64,000 bases of DNA from Sipunculus nudus (GCA_026874595.1 CM049306.1:9817019-9881018); one strand, 5' to 3'; positions 11,939-25,463 are shown, numbered from the stretch's first letter. The notes: generated by a model not told the origin, from the sequence alone. Numbers and translations: made by a program.

Positions 11939-13523
11939 GTATCCCCAGACAAAGCCGGGGGATACTATGTTTTCATACCGGTCCCACCGCCGCCGCCTAT
12001 AAATCTTGTTGGCGCCATAACTCAAAAAATGTTTCACCTATCTTTACCAAACTTGGTATATGTATAGATATGGGTGAGAGGACAATGCCTTTTTAAAATG
12101 AGGTCATGACCTTGACTAGGAGAGTGTCCTTGACCTTGAATAGGTCCAATCTTGGGGAAAATCACACAAATTCTTAAATATCTGAAGAAATCTTGCATGG
12201 ATTGATCCTAAAATCAAGTTGATGGAAGATCATGGATAAGGTTGTCATGTTCAAGGAACTGGTGGTGCCACCTATTATTCTTTACCTGTTTTTGTGCCAT
12301 TTAATACCCCCAAAATTGCTACTTGACAGTACTGTGAGCATTATAAGTCAAAAACTAATGGACAGATTTCTTTTATATTATGCACATACATAGATATGGG
12401 TTATGGGATGATGTTTATTTAAATTGGGGTCATGACCTTTTCTATGAGAGTGGCCTTGACCTTGAATATTGCCATATATGGTGAAAATCACACAAAATCG
12501 ATAATTAATTTCTCAATAAGGGATGCATGGATTGGTCCAAAAATCAACTTGACCGAAGATCTTGGATAGTAATGTCATGTACCAGAAACAGATGGCGCCA
12601 CCTGTTATTTTTTTACTTGTTTTTGTGCTGTTTAATACCTCAATCATTGCTACTTAACAGTACTGTGAGCATTTTAAGTCAAAAACTATCAGACAGATTT
12701 CTTTCATATTATGCATATACATAGACATGGGTTATGGGATGATGTTATTTAAAATGAGGTCATGACCTTAACTAGGAGAGTGTCCTTGAACTTAAAAAGG
12801 TCCAATTTTGGGGAAAATCACACAAATTCTTAAATATCTCAAGAAATCTTGCATGAATTGATCCCAAAATCAAGACGATGGAAGATCATGGATAGGGTTG
12901 TCATGTTCCAGCAACTGGTGGCACCACCTATTATTCTTTACTTGTTTTTGTGCCATTTAATACCCCAAAAATTGCTTCTTGACAGTATTGTGAGCATTAA
13001 AAGTCAAAAACTAATGTACAGATTTTATTTATATTATGCATGTACATAGATATGGGTCATGGGATGATGTTTATTTTAATTGGGGTCATGACCTTTCCTA
13101 TGAGAGTGGCCTTGACCTTGAATATTGCCATATATGGTGAAAATCACACAAAATCATTAATATCTCAATAAGGGATGCATTGATTGGTCCAAAAATCAAC
13201 TTGACTGAAGATCTTGGATAGTGTTGTCATGTTCCAGAAACTGACAGCTACCTGTTATTCTTTTAGTTATTTTCGTGCCGTTTAATACCCCATCATTGCC
13301 ACTTAACAGTACTGTGAGCATTATAAGTCAAAAACTAATAGACGGATTTCTTTCATATTATGCATATACATAGACATGGGTTAGGGGATGATGTATATTG
13401 AAATTGGGGTCATGACTTTTTCTATGAGAGTGACCTTTTCTATGAGTGTGGTCTGATATCAATTGTTGCTGAAGATGGGGGGCCTATTCTTAAGGGGGGG
13501 GGGGAATAATTGTCTGGGGATAC
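11939..13523 (+). mobile_element. Dispersed element, family C copy 2
   Basis: The head is GTATCCCCAGACAA at 11939-11952 and the right end is its exact inverse, TTGTCTGGGGATAC, at 13510-13523. The interior has four units of about 320-350 bp. Each carries 'ctcaataagggatgcatgga' or its variant 'ctcaagaaatcttgcatg', 'gtggcgccacct' variants, 'tacagtactgtgagcatt' and 'ggtcatgacctt', so two unit types alternate. A (G)n tract precedes the right end, as in copy 1. It lacks the AGGTCA-rich units of copy 1, so internal content differs between copies with the same ends. No transposase frame. Confidence 0.8.
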
Positions 13524-14619
13524 TATGGTATATTGTATTCTTTACCATTTGCTCATAACCATCTGTCTGATCTTAAAGCTATAATTATATAAATAAAGAA
13601 AAGTTCTTGTTGTTGAAAGTACACAGGCACTCTGGCTCCTGTTAAAGGGCAACCATTTTAAAAGCAGGGCATTGATATGATTTGTCAGCTGATGAAGCAG
13701 CTGGAGCAACCAGAGCAGTAACTACAGTAGAGCAAGACAAGTCCTAAGCTGAAAGAACTCCTTTTCTGTAACCAGCAGTAGATGCATCATGTTCTGTCTT
13801 TATGAAGTTTGTAATCAATCTGTTTATCCTACTGGCTGTGCCACTACTGGGAGTGTTAGTTAGATTGTTCTTTCATCTTCATATCAATCTGCCTTGAGTA
13901 GTGTGTTATAATTTATCAGACATCTTCATATCAAGCTGCCTCAAGTAGTGTGTTATAATTTATCAGAATGTTCTGTTTGTTGTAAGATATTTCAGTATGT
14001 TTCCCCACAACAAATACTTTAGGGAATCCAGATTTGGATGATGAAAGAAAGGGACAACAAATTTGTAGGATTAAGTTCTTTGACATGATAGTTCTCAAGT
14101 GAGGACATGTAGGAACATTTAGGAATTAGAAATATTTGATGTTTATCATGTATTAAAATGTGGAGCATTTTAAGGTACATAAATATTTTGCAATGTATAT
14201 TATCTGTCTTTATTAATTCATTGTGGCTAAACACAAAATTTTCCCACCAAAACCATTCGAGGCACACAGACTCACTCTCTTCAATTCACCTGTTATATAG
14301 ATAGTTATGGTTCTGTGTGTGATGAAACTCAGTCCTTGTGCGTCTGTTTACAATAACAGGACTGGGTGACTAAAGGTCAGATCTTACATATGATTGACAA
14401 CTCCTTACCGAGGAGAAGAAACATGATGAAAGAAGAAACACTGATTGGTACCTTCAATTAATTGTGCAGCTGGTATAAGCATATATTCACTCGTGTACAG
14501 GAACAAAATGTTTTAGAACAAATGTTGGCAGATACCATAACATTTTAAGGAAAAAACACTCTATTTCATGTTTATTTAAATGATCCTGTATGTGAATAGG
14601 TCCCTTTAAGGATTAGTAG
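13524..14619. other. Non-coding unique sequence with a local duplication
   Basis: A 50-bp segment ('cttcatatcaatctgcctt-gagtagtgtgttataatttatcag') is repeated in tandem at about 13874 and 13922. Otherwise I see nothing supported. Confidence 0.5.
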
Positions 14620-14620
14620 G

Positions 14621-17600
14621 TTCCTCTGTTTCTCTTGATTCTCCAGATTGTTCCTCTTGATCCACCTGTTTGTCTTTATTGACTTGAAGGAGCACAAAAC
14701 TTTAAATATGTTTATCCCTGTTTATCCACCATTCATATTGATTCTATATATTGCCTTTGATCTGCCTGTCTTTTTCACTTCTTCCACCTGAGTGTTCCTC
14801 TTAATCAACCTGGTTGTCTTCATCACCTAATAGTTCCCCTCGATCCACCTGTTTGTCTTCATTAACCTAAATGATGATCTTGCCTGATTGTTCCTCTTAA
14901 TCCACCTGATTGTTCCGCCTGTATCACCTGTTTGTCCTCATCCATCTAAATGATCCACCTGCCTGTTCCTCTTGGTCCACCTGATTGGTCCCCTTGATCC
15001 AACTGATTGTTCCTCCTGTATCACCTGTTTGTTTTCATCCATCTAAATGATCCACCTGCCTGTTCTTCTTGGTTCACCTGATTGTTCCTCTTGATCCACC
15101 TGATTGTTCCACCTGTATCACCTGTTTGTCCTCATCCATCTAAATGATCCACCTGCCTGTTCCTCTTGGTCCACCTGATTGTTCCTCTTGATCCAACTGA
15201 TTGTTCCTCCTGTATCACCTGTTTGTTTTCATCCATCTAAATGATCCACCTGCCTGTTCCTCTTGGTCCACCTGATTGTTCCTCTTGATCCACCTGATTG
15301 TTCCTCCTGTATCACCTGTTTGTCTTCATCCATCTAAATGATCCACCTGATTGTTCCTCTTGGTCCACCTGATTGTTCCTCTTGGTCCACCTGATCCACC
15401 TGATTGTTCCTCCTGTATCATCTGTTTGTTTTCATCCATCTAAATGATCCACCTGCCTGTTCCTCTTGGTCCATCTGATTGTTCCTCTTGATCCACCTGA
15501 TTGTTCCTCCTGTATCACCTGTTTGTCTTCATCCATCTAAATGATCCACCTGATTGTTCCTCTTGGTCCACCTGATTGTTCCTCTTGGTCCACCTGATTT
15601 TTCCTCTTGATCCACCTGATTGTTCCTCCTGTATCACCTGTTTGTCTTCATCCATCTAAATGATCCACCTGATTGTTCCTCTTGGTCCACTTGATTGTTC
15701 CTCTTGATCCACCTGATTGTTCCTCCTGTATCACCTGTTTGTTTTCATCCATCTAAATGATCCACCTGATTGTTCCTCTTGGTCCACCTGATTGTTCCTC
15801 TTGATCCACCTGATTGTTCCTCCTGTATCACCTGTTTGTTTTCATCCATCTAAATGATCCACCTGATTGTTCCTCTTGGTCCACCTGATTGTTCCTCTTG
15901 GTCCACCTTATTGTTCCTCCTGTATCACCTGTTTGTTTTCAGCCATCTAAATGATCCACCTGATTGTTCCTCTTGGTCCACCTGATTGTTCCTCTTGGTC
16001 CACCTGATTGTTCCTCCTGTATCACCTGTTTGTTTTCATCCATCTAAATGATCCACCTGCCTGTTCCTCTTGGTCCATCTGATTGTTCCTCTTGATCCAT
16101 CCGATTGTTCCTCCTGTATCACCTGTTTGTTTTCATCCATCTAAATGATCCACCTGCCTGTTCTTCTTGGTCCACCTGATTGTTCCTCTTGATCCACCTG
16201 ATTGTTCCTCCTGTATCACCTGTTTGTCTTCATCCATCTAAATGATCCACCTGCCTGTTCTTCTTGGTCCACCTGATTGTTCCTCTTGATCCACCTGATT
16301 GTTCCTCTTGATCCACCTGATTGTTCCTCCTGTATCACCTGTTTGTTTTCATCCATCTAATTGATCCACCTGCCTGTTCTTCTTGGTCCACCTGATTGTT
16401 CCTTTTGGTCCACCTGATTGTTCCTCTTGATCCACCTGATTGTTCCTCCTGTATTACCTGTTTGTTTTCATCCATCTAAATGATCCACCTGCCTGTTCTT
16501 CTTGGTTCACCTGATTGTTCCTCTTGATCCACCTGATTGTTCCTCCTGTATTACCTGTTTGTCTTCATCCATCTAAATGATCCACCTGCCTGTTCTTCTT
16601 GGCCCACCTGATTGTTCCTCTTGATCCACCTGATTGTTCCTCCTGTATCACCTGTTTGTCTTCATCCATCTAAATGATCCACCTGATTGTTCCTCTTGGT
16701 CCACCTGATTGTTCCTCTTGGTCCACCTGATTGTTCCTCTTGATCCAACTGATTGTTCCTCCTGTATCACTTGTTTGTTTTCATCCATCTAAATGATCCA
16801 CTTGCCTGTTCCTCTTGGTCCATCTGATTGTTCCTCTTGATCCACCTGATTGTTCCTCCTGTATCACCTGTTTGTTTTCATCCCTCTAAATGATCCACCT
16901 GCCTGTTCTTCTTGGTTCACCTGATTGTTCCTCTTGATCCACCTGATTGTTCCTCCTGTATCACCTGTTTGTCTTCCTCCATCTAAATGATCCACCTGCC
17001 TGTTCCTCTTGGTCCACCTGATTGTTCCTCTTGGTCCACCTGATTGTTCCTCTTGATCCAACTGATTGTTCCTCCTGTATCACCTGTTTGTTTTCATCCA
17101 TCTAAATGATCCACCTTCCTGTTCCTCTTGGTCCATCTGATTGTTCCTCTTGATCCACCTGATTGTTCCTCCTGTATCACCTGTTTGTTTTCATCCCTCT
17201 AAATGATCCACCTGCCTGTTCTTCTTGGTTCACCTGATTGTTCCTCTTGATCCACCTGATTGTTCCTCCTGTATCACCTGTTTGTTTTCATCCATCTAAA
17301 TGATCCACCTGCCTGTTCTTCTTGGTTCACCTGATTGTTCCTCTTGATCCACCTGATTGTTCCTCCTGTATCACCTGTTTGTTTTCATCCATCTAAATTA
17401 TCCACCTGCCTGTTCCTTTTGGTTCACCTGATTGTTCCTCTTGATCCACCTGATTGTTCCTCCTGTATCACCTGTTTGTTTTCATCCATCTAAATGATCC
17501 ACCTGCCTGTTCCTCTTGGTTCACCTGATTGTTCCTCTTGATCCACCTGATTGTTCCTCCTGTATCACCTGTTTGTCTTCCTCCATCTAAATGATCCACC

Positions 17601-19072
17601 TGCCTGTTCCTCTTGGTCCACCTGATTGTTCCTCTTGGTCCACCTGATTGTTCCTCTTGATCCAACTGATTGTTCCTCCTGTATCACCTGTTTGTCTTCA
17701 TCCATCTAAATGATCCACCTGCCTGTTCTTCTTGGTTCACCTGAGTGTTCCTCTTGGCCCACCTGATTGTTCCTCCTGTATCACCTGTTTGTTTTCATCC
17801 CTCTAAATGATCCACCTGATTGTTCCTCTTGGTTCACCTGATTGTTCCTCTTGATCCACCTGATTGTTCCTCCTGTATCACCTGTTTGTTTTCATCCATC
17901 TAAATGATCCACCTGCCTGTTCTTCTTGGTTCACCTGATTGTTCCTCTTGATCCACCTGATTGTTCCTCCTGTATCACCTGTTTGTCTTCATCCATCTAA
18001 ATGATCCACCTGCCTGTTCCTCTTGGTCCACCTGATTGTTCCTCTTGGTCCACCTGATTGTTCCTCTTGATCCACCTGATTTTTCCTCCTGTATCACCTG
18101 TTTGTCTTCATCCATCTAAATGATCCACCTGCCTGTTCCTCTTGGTCCATCTGATTGTTCCTCTTGATCCACCTGATTGTTCCTCCTGTATCACCTGTTT
18201 GTTTTCATCCATCTAAATGATCCACCTGCCTGTTCCTCTTGGTCCACCTGATTGTTCCTTTTGGTCCATCTGATTGTTCCTCTTGAACCAACTGATTGTT
18301 CCTCCTGTATCACTTATTTGTTTTCATCCATCTAAATGATCCACCTGCCTGTTCCTTTTGATCCTCCTGATTGTTCCTCTTGATCCACCTGATTGTTCCT
18401 CCTGTATCACCTGTTTGTCTTCATCCATCTAAATGATCCACCTGCCTGTTCCTTTTGATCCTCCTGATTGTTCCTCTTGATCCACCTGATTGTTCCTCTT
18501 GATCCATCTATTTGTCGTGATCAATATGAATGATCCACCTGCCTGTTCCTCTTGGTCCACCTGATTGTTCCTCTTGATCCACCTGATTGTTCCTCTTGTA
18601 TCACTTGTTTGTTTTCATCCATCTAAATGATCCACGTGCCTGTTCCTCTTGGTCCACCTGATTGTTCCTCTTGATCCACCTGATTGTTCCTCCTGTATCA
18701 CCTGTTTGTCCCCATCCGTCTAAATGATCCACCTGCCTGTTCCTCTTGGTCCACCTGATTGTTCCTCTTGATCCACCTGATTGTTCCTCGTGTTTCACCT
18801 GTTTGTCTTTATCCATCTAAATGATCCACCTGCCTGTTCCTTTTGATCCTCTTGATTGTTCCTCTTTATCCACCTGATTGTTCCTCTTGATCCATCTATT
18901 TGTCGTGATCAATCTGAATGATCCACCTGCCTGTTCCTCTTGATTCACCTGATTGTTCTTCTTGATCCATCTGCCTGTTCCTCTTTATCCTCCTAATTGT
19001 TCCTCTTGATCCACCTGATTGTTCCTCTTGATCCACCTGTTTGTCTTCATCAATCTGAATGATCCATCCTCC
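14621..19072. repeat. 4.4-kb minisatellite with a 97-bp higher-order unit
   Basis: The base unit is 22 bp (CTGATTGTTCCTCTTGATCC+ac). Three 22-bp variants and one 31-bp variant ('ctgtttgttttcatccatct' + 'aaatgatccac') make a 97-bp higher-order unit, sometimes with one 22-mer more or less. I estimate roughly 40 copies. The - strand gives short open frames rich in DQEEQSGG and RGTIRW, all ending within 72 codons because 97 and 22 are not multiples of three. The left border (14621-14880) and right border (18480-19072) units are more diverged than the centre, as expected for arrays homogenised by unequal exchange. Confidence 0.95.
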
Positions 19073-19165
19073 ATGCACCCAATTCAGATGACAGGTACTA
19101 CAAACCAGATTAATTAGCTATGAATGTTGAAGCAATTTATAAATGTGAATCAACTGAAATATTCA

Positions 19166-19171
<6 letters not shown>

Positions 19172-19195
<24 letters not shown>
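19172..19195. repeat. (TA)n microsatellite at the left border of the foldback element
   Basis: This is a simple TA run ending exactly where the foldback arm begins. A shorter 'catatatatg' tract follows the right arm. Confidence 0.95.
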
Positions 19196-19196
<1 letters not shown>

Positions 19197-20158
19197 GTCA
19201 AGGTAGAGTTTGCAATCTGGTAGAATCGGAGTTTCTACCAGTAAAAACTACGATCGGAGTCTCTGCTGGTAGAAACCACGATCGGAGTTTCTACCTGTAG
19301 AAACTCCGATGCTACTGGTAGAGATTTCGATCATGGTTTCTACCAGTAGGAACTCCAATCTTACTGGTAGGAACTTCAGTTCTACTGATACTATACTGGT
19401 AGAGACTCCAATCACAGTTCATACCTGAAGAAACTGCGATCCTACTGGTAGGAACTTCAATTCTACTGAAGGGCCAACCAGTAGAAACTGCGATCCTACC
19501 GGGCCAGTAGAAACTGCCATCTTACTGGTGGGAACTTCAATTAATGATAAGCCAACCAGTAGAAACTGCGACCCTACTGGTAGGAACTTCATTTCTACAG
19601 ATAGGAACTCTGTTGGTGCAAATCCCAAAATAAGTTTCTGTGGTTGTTAAATAATATTATATATTTATTTAAATATCAAATATTTGAATTTTCTTAAAAA
19701 ATTGTGACTTTATTTTATTATGCCTTTTTCCCCTTTAAAAACCTGTGAATTTATTTCCTATTTATTTTTAGTATGTCACAGGCAAGGAACCATTGTGTTG
19801 TTAAATTATTACCCTTGATGTTTGTTCTTCTTACAAAATAATTCACTAAGTGGGAAAGATAACAGGCAAGTATTGATAAGGTGTGAAATGTTTACCTTTA
19901 ACGTTTTACCTTTAATGCATGTTCTTGTAACCAAACAACTCGCAAGGTGTGAAAGCTGTCACAGTTGAGGTGTAAATTAGTTGTGTAATGATCAATCTCA
20001 GTTTCAACTGGTAGAAACCACGATCGGAGTCTCTACCAGTGGGATCGTAGTTTCTACTGGTAGAGACTCTGATCATGGTTTCTACCAGCAGAGACTCCGA
20101 TCGTAGTTTCTCCCAGTAGAAACTCCGATTCTACCAGATCGCAAACTCTACCCTGACA
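19196..20158. mobile_element. Foldback element with inverted arms of about 155 bp
   Basis: The left arm (19196-19350) starts TGTCAAGGTAGAGTTTGC. The reverse complement of the right arm (20004-20158) starts TGTCAGGGTAGAGTTTGC. The two remain closely alike for about 155 bp. Each arm is itself made of small inverted words such as GATCGGAGTTTCTAC / GTAGAAACTCCGAT, so the arms fold on themselves as well as on each other. The left half continues with diverged 'ctactggtaggaacttca' / 'ccaaccagtagaaactgcga' copies to about 19620. An AT-rich core follows. The short - strand frame here (19419-19628) only reflects these repeats. Target duplication is unclear because both flanks are TA-rich. Confidence 0.85.
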
Positions 20159-20599
20159 CATATATATGTTATACTGTAAATGTATAGTTACATTTTTAAA
20201 CCTGGAAAAATTATGTATTGAAAAAAAGGAATTAATGTAAATATTGTTAATTTTTTCCTGGCTCAGTAGAATGGGAATTAAAATGATTTGCTTTCTTTCT
20301 CCACCTTTCTGCCTGCTTAAATATTTTATAATTATGAATTAACTTTTTACCCTGTAAGCACTTGAAATTAAATTTTATATCCTGTTTGAATATTCCAGGT
20401 TCTTTTACTCCCACCATCCCATTCCCCCATCCCACAGTCATTTCTCTTTGGTACTGTGAACAATAGCTCTATTGCTATTCCATAAAATTTAATAATTAAA
20501 GGTAATATATACAGAGAGACTGAGGCCTTGTAACTCCAATCATAACCCCCTCCCCTATCAGTCCTTCTACCTGTTAAGTTGTGACTTTATGGCTACTGT

Positions 20600-21552
20600 A
20601 TACATATGATAAAATCTAGGTTTATTAAAAAAATTGGATCTCATTAGGCAAATGTGAAAACTGTTGAACTGTCAACAGCTTATCAAAAAGGTAACCAATG
20701 GAAACACATGGTTGGATCTCAAAATAATATTTTCAACAATTTCTTCAATCATATCAACCAACCACGGCCAAGATTACCTTTTCCAATCAGACTTTATCTC
20801 TTTTTCATAATCTAAACATAATATTTTAGATTTTAATCTTCCAGGTGTTTAAGTACTATTGAATGCTCCATCCTCTCTCTCTGTCTCTCTCTCTCTGTCT
20901 CTCTCTCCCCCTCTCTCTCTCCATCCACCTCCAACCTGCCCTCACTGTTCTCTTCTCAGAACCCTATCCCAATGTCAGCCTCAGTAAACAAGAACAAGAT
21001 GAATCAGATATATTAATACTTAAATATTTTGTATAACTATTTGTCCATATGTACATATGTACATACCAGAAATTATGTCAGTATTGTGTAATATGTAGAC
21101 ATAGTGGGCATCACAATAATGTACCTTGTCAAGACTGAAGAGATATTGTGTCATACAGTCACAAATTCATAATCCCCTCACCAGCATAGTTAATCATAAC
21201 ATCATATCTGTCAAATTGAAATCTTGCAGACTTCCATACACTATAGATCCTTCAACCAATAGCCTTATCATCATTTTACTATGGCTTATTACTGTTGTCA
21301 CTGCATTCATATTTGCTCAAATATATTGCAATTTTCAACCCCTCCTAAAAAAAATAAACCACTATTTTTTATTCTATTAATCCCACAGTCAGGTTATTTC
21401 ATTTGCTCACATACTACATTACATTCCTTTATAATAGCCCAACATGTCCATGATATTCATAAGCTTTATCGACTTGATATAGTATCACAATGGAGAAACA
21501 TTTATGGTCCAATCACGATCAGCTGAACACCGTGACCCATGGGTCCCTTGTT
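20600..21552 (+). mobile_element. Family A element fragment lacking its head
   Basis: The right end is CAGCTGAACACCGTGACCCA plus 'tgggtcccttgtt' (21520-21552), the family A tail. Upstream, 20640-20860 matches 35455-35700 of the family A copy at 33871-35743 ('caacag-ttatc', 'ggaaacacatgg', 'ttgcaacaatttctt'). The stretch near 21055 ('gtacataccagaaatta-gtc') matches the internal unit of 22868-25463. No AGCTCAGCTGACT head is found nearby. Confidence 0.65.
20871..20922. repeat. (CT)n microsatellite
   Basis: Nearly pure CTCT with a few G and C interruptions. Confidence 0.9.
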
Positions 21553-21555
21553 CTT

Positions 21556-21860
21556 CCTGATCCATCTGTTTGTCTTCATCAATCTAAATGATCCACCTGC
21601 CTGTTCCTCTTGATCCACCTGCCTGTTCCTCTTGATCCATCTGATTGTTCCTCTTGATCCACCTGATTGTTCTTCTTGACCCACATACCTGTACCACCTG
21701 ATCCACCTGCCTGTTCTTCTTGATCCACATGCCTGTTCCTCTTGATCAAGCTAAGTATTCCTCTTTATCCACCTGCCCTTTCTTTTTTATCTGTTCCTAT
21801 GGATTCACCATACCCCATTCCTCTTGATCCACCTGCCTATTCCTTTGATTTGCCTGCCTG
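21556..21860. repeat. Detached block of the 22-bp minisatellite
   Basis: It contains the same words as 14621-19072 ('ctgcctgttcctcttgatcc', 'catcaatctaaatgatccac'). It starts within four bases of the family A tail at 21552 and degrades towards 21860. Confidence 0.9.
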
Positions 21861-22867
21861 TTCATCCAGGGCTGTATGTGTTTACATAGATAATTTGAAT
21901 CATTTGTACTATATATGGATTATCCTTTTGATCATTTTAACATAACTTTAGCAAGCTAGATCAACTTTATTTTCCTTTCCATCATTTCTGTTCATGTATT
22001 ATTCAAAACATGCTGAGATATATGCTGTTCTTTCCTGAATCATGTGCTGAGAACATTCTTGCCACAGTGGACCATCCCCTGTGTGTCCGGATGCTTGGTG
22101 CGTTGTCAGGGGAGTCTCACTTTACCATCTAGCCCTGATAGTTAATTCATTAGTCTTCCAGTCTGGCGTATTAAGTCACAACACTGTTTGGGGAGTATCT
22201 CAGGTATCAACAGACCATTTATATAGATTGTACAGGGCTGACTTAGCTGTTAAGCCACCTAGTTATTTGTACATGCTGTCAGACTTATTTATAAATTAAA
22301 ACTTGTTGATGTGTTTGATGTTAGTCATTTTACAGGTTTTGGTGTATCAGAATTTATAAGACATGGCATAATATGAGCATATATTACTTGTAAATTTTTA
22401 GTCACACTTTCTTGAAAATCAGACTACAATAGTTCTCTTGTTCATTAAATAAATGAAATTACATAACTCAAGATAGGACACAATATAATATCTTACATGT
22501 AAATTTTGAGTCACACTTCAACATCATAATGACAAAACTTAAACAGGATTCTAAGTGGGTTTCCATTCTGAGGAAAACAGTTTTTAAGATGGGCTCAATT
22601 CATTAGATGCAGCAATATAAATTATGCAAATATATGCTTATCATTCATGGTTCTAGTGCCTTTTGGAAAAAAATTGTAAATATATTAGATATTCCTTCCT
22701 GTTGTTAATTTGGACAAAAATAATTTATTCTTTCTCCCATAAGTAACTCAGTGTTTTGCTGGTTAACATTTGGACTAATTTATGAATTGTTGAAGAATAC
22801 CATAATTGGGTGATACTAGGCAGCTGCAATATGTCACATAAAGGATTGGCACCCAGGTAAAGTTTTT
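21861..22867. other. Non-coding unique sequence
   Basis: Short open frames only. No repeats or RNA genes recognised. Confidence 0.5.
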
Positions 22868-25463
22868 AGCTCAGCTGACTAAAAGTCATCTGAGCTATAG
22901 TCGTGGTCAATTGTCCGTCGTCCGTCCGTCCGTCCGTAGATGTGGCACGTTTTGAAACCGTAAGACCTAGGAATCCAAACTTCAGCATAATGTTAGATGT
23001 CCCCAAGATCTCCTACTAAGCCGAAAACTGGGTCTTTGCGACTTCATTCCTTTGAGAAATTAAGGAAAAACCTCAATTTTTTATTAAAAACCTATTTTCA
23101 CACTTTAGGACTGTCTAATATCAAAACCACTCATCTGTTTTTCCTCATATTTCCTATAAATAATCCTCTATATAATTCCTATGTACATGCCAGAAATTAG
23201 GTCTGTATTATTTAATTTAAAAAAGTTATGGGCCCAAACATAATGCATTTTGTAAATAATCAGGAAAGAAATTTTATCACTTTACACAAAACTTGTTAAA
23301 GCTAAGCACTTTTTTTCCAGTAATATTACTTTTATTAATCAAAATTAAATTGTATACCCAAAATTAGATCAAAATCTTTTAAATTTTTAAAAATATTAGC
23401 AAAAATAAAAAATTGGTACCTTAAATTTTGCCCAACTTTTACCATGGCACGTTTTTTTGCTGTAACTGCTGTGGATTTAATTTTCACAGCATGTTTTTGT
23501 TAGCATTTCAACTGTTAACACCAAAAATTTGAAACCAGTTGATCAAAAACTGTAGATTTTATTTAAGTTTTCAAGCACCATGTCACATATTGCTAGTGTT
23601 ATGCAGTTTGCTAGAGCTCAGCTCCCGAGCTTCAGCTCTAAGTTCCTTAAATTTGGTATACTGTTAGATTTCACCAAAATCCCCTACCATGCCAAGAGTT
23701 TGGTCACTAGGACTTAATTCCTTCGAGATATCAATGAAAAACTTCATTTTTCCATTAAAAACCCAATGTTACACTTTAAGACTGCCTAATATCAAAACCA
23801 CTGATCTGACTTTGATCATATATAATATACATATTTTTCTATACATTCACTATGCACATGCCAGAAATGATGTCAGTATTGTGTATTTTTTTAAGTTATG
23901 GGCCCAAACATAATGCACTTTGTAAAAAATCAAGAAATATATTTACTCCCTTAACAAGGGCATTGCTTAAGCTAGAGATCTTTTTTGTCAGGGATGTAAC
24001 ATTATTTAATCAAGATTCAATTGAATACCCAAAATTAGTTCTGAATTTTTCAAATTTTATAAGTTATTAGTATAAATATAAAATTAGTACCTTAAATTTT
24101 GCCCAACTGTGACCATGGCACGTTTGTTTCCCGTGAGCACTGTTGATATAATTTTCATATCATGCACACATAAGGATTTCAGCTTTTTAGTTTAGAAAGC
24201 TGAAAGAAATTTGCCAAATATTGTAGCTTTTATTAATGTTTTTTATGAGACCCTGTCAGACCTTGGCTCTCTCCAGCCCCTCTTGAGTCACCTGTATGTT
24301 GACCTTGTTGACCTTTCATCAAATTATGCACGCTTGAGGGGAGAATCCAGGCAGCTTATGGCCAGCCACAGTTGATCCAGGTGTTCAACCCAACTCATCT
24401 AGTAGTTTTAACCAACAACATAACAATAAACAATAAATTAATAAATTTTTATTGGTTTTTAATAACAAATTAAAGAAAAATAGAAAAGGAATTTGTTAGT
24501 TTATAATAACAGGAAATTAACTTGCAGTTACTGATGATATAAGAATCTTGTATCGATGGGTAGAATGTCACATATTCCAAATAACACCATGCAGTCACCT
24601 ATGGCTTTTTTCAGTTCATTTTTAATGATAAAGAAGTAAATCATATTATTCATTACTAATCATTAAGGATTATATGAAGGAAATTAATGATAGACAAAGA
24701 TGCAGTTGATAATATTAATCTAGATTCCTACTGTGTCTAGTGTGTACATTGATGTGAAATTAGTCCAAAATGAATTTTTTACAGTTATTTTTTAATATAA
24801 ATAAAAGCCATAAAACCAGGTACTTATGATCATTATTTAAATGTGTGAATTTTGTATATTCTGGATTCTCAACATCATTGTTTGGTGAAAACTGAATAAA
24901 TACCAGACATGGTGCGAATACTTTGTAATTGTATTTAAATACGAATATGATTATGTACTCCATTATAAAATTTCTTGCATAAAGAATGGGAATTCAGGTA
25001 AAAATGAAAGTATATGAATACTCTTGCAAATACTTTCAAAATGTATTCATGAATGCATTCATGAATATATTCTTTAATATTATTTTAATAATCATATCAG
25101 TTATATTTCATTTTAAAAAATCATATGATTCTCTTATTATTTTTAATAAAAATTATATTTGGGACAATATTTGTAATTTTTTTAATAAATAGTTAAACTC
25201 TTATATTATATGTTCTGCTTATAAGTTATATGGCCAAGTCAAAATCTGTGTGACAGTAGTACTCCATTTGTTAATAAAATAAATGAAATCAATCCTCTTC
25301 CCTGTCTCCAAAGGTACTATCAAAATCATACATAAGCTAAACAACAACAACTCATAATACAGCTTATATTTATTACCACACAAAACCAGCATGTGCCTCA
25401 TTTCTAAATAATATTTTTTATCATATATAACAGCTGAGCGTCGTGACCCATAGGTCCCTTGTT
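22868..25463 (+). mobile_element. Family A element, near full length
   Basis: The head hairpin is AGCTCAGCTGACT, AAA, AGTCATCTGAGCT (22868-22896), then 'tagtcgtggtcaattg' and a (TCCG)n tract. Two internal units of about 700 bp follow: compare 22940-23580 with 23630-24240 ('atatcaaaaccact-atctg', 'ttatgggcccaaacataatg', 'accttaaattttgcccaact', 'gaccatggcacgttt'). The 3' part (24710-25463) ends in CAGCTGAGCGTCGTGACCCA plus 'taggtcccttgtt'. Its 24710-24970 and 25204-25463 segments recur at 52545-52790 and 57222-57477. No protein frame of note. Confidence 0.8.

Noticed and set aside
16864-18816. Repeated 65-71 codon - strand frames with QEEQSGG motifs
   Set aside because: They are generated by the 97-bp satellite, are not bounded by splice signals, and every copy ends in stops.
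14621-19072. A CRISPR array
   Set aside because: The units are continuous, with no unique spacers between conserved repeats, and the genome is eukaryotic with spliced genes. It is a minisatellite.
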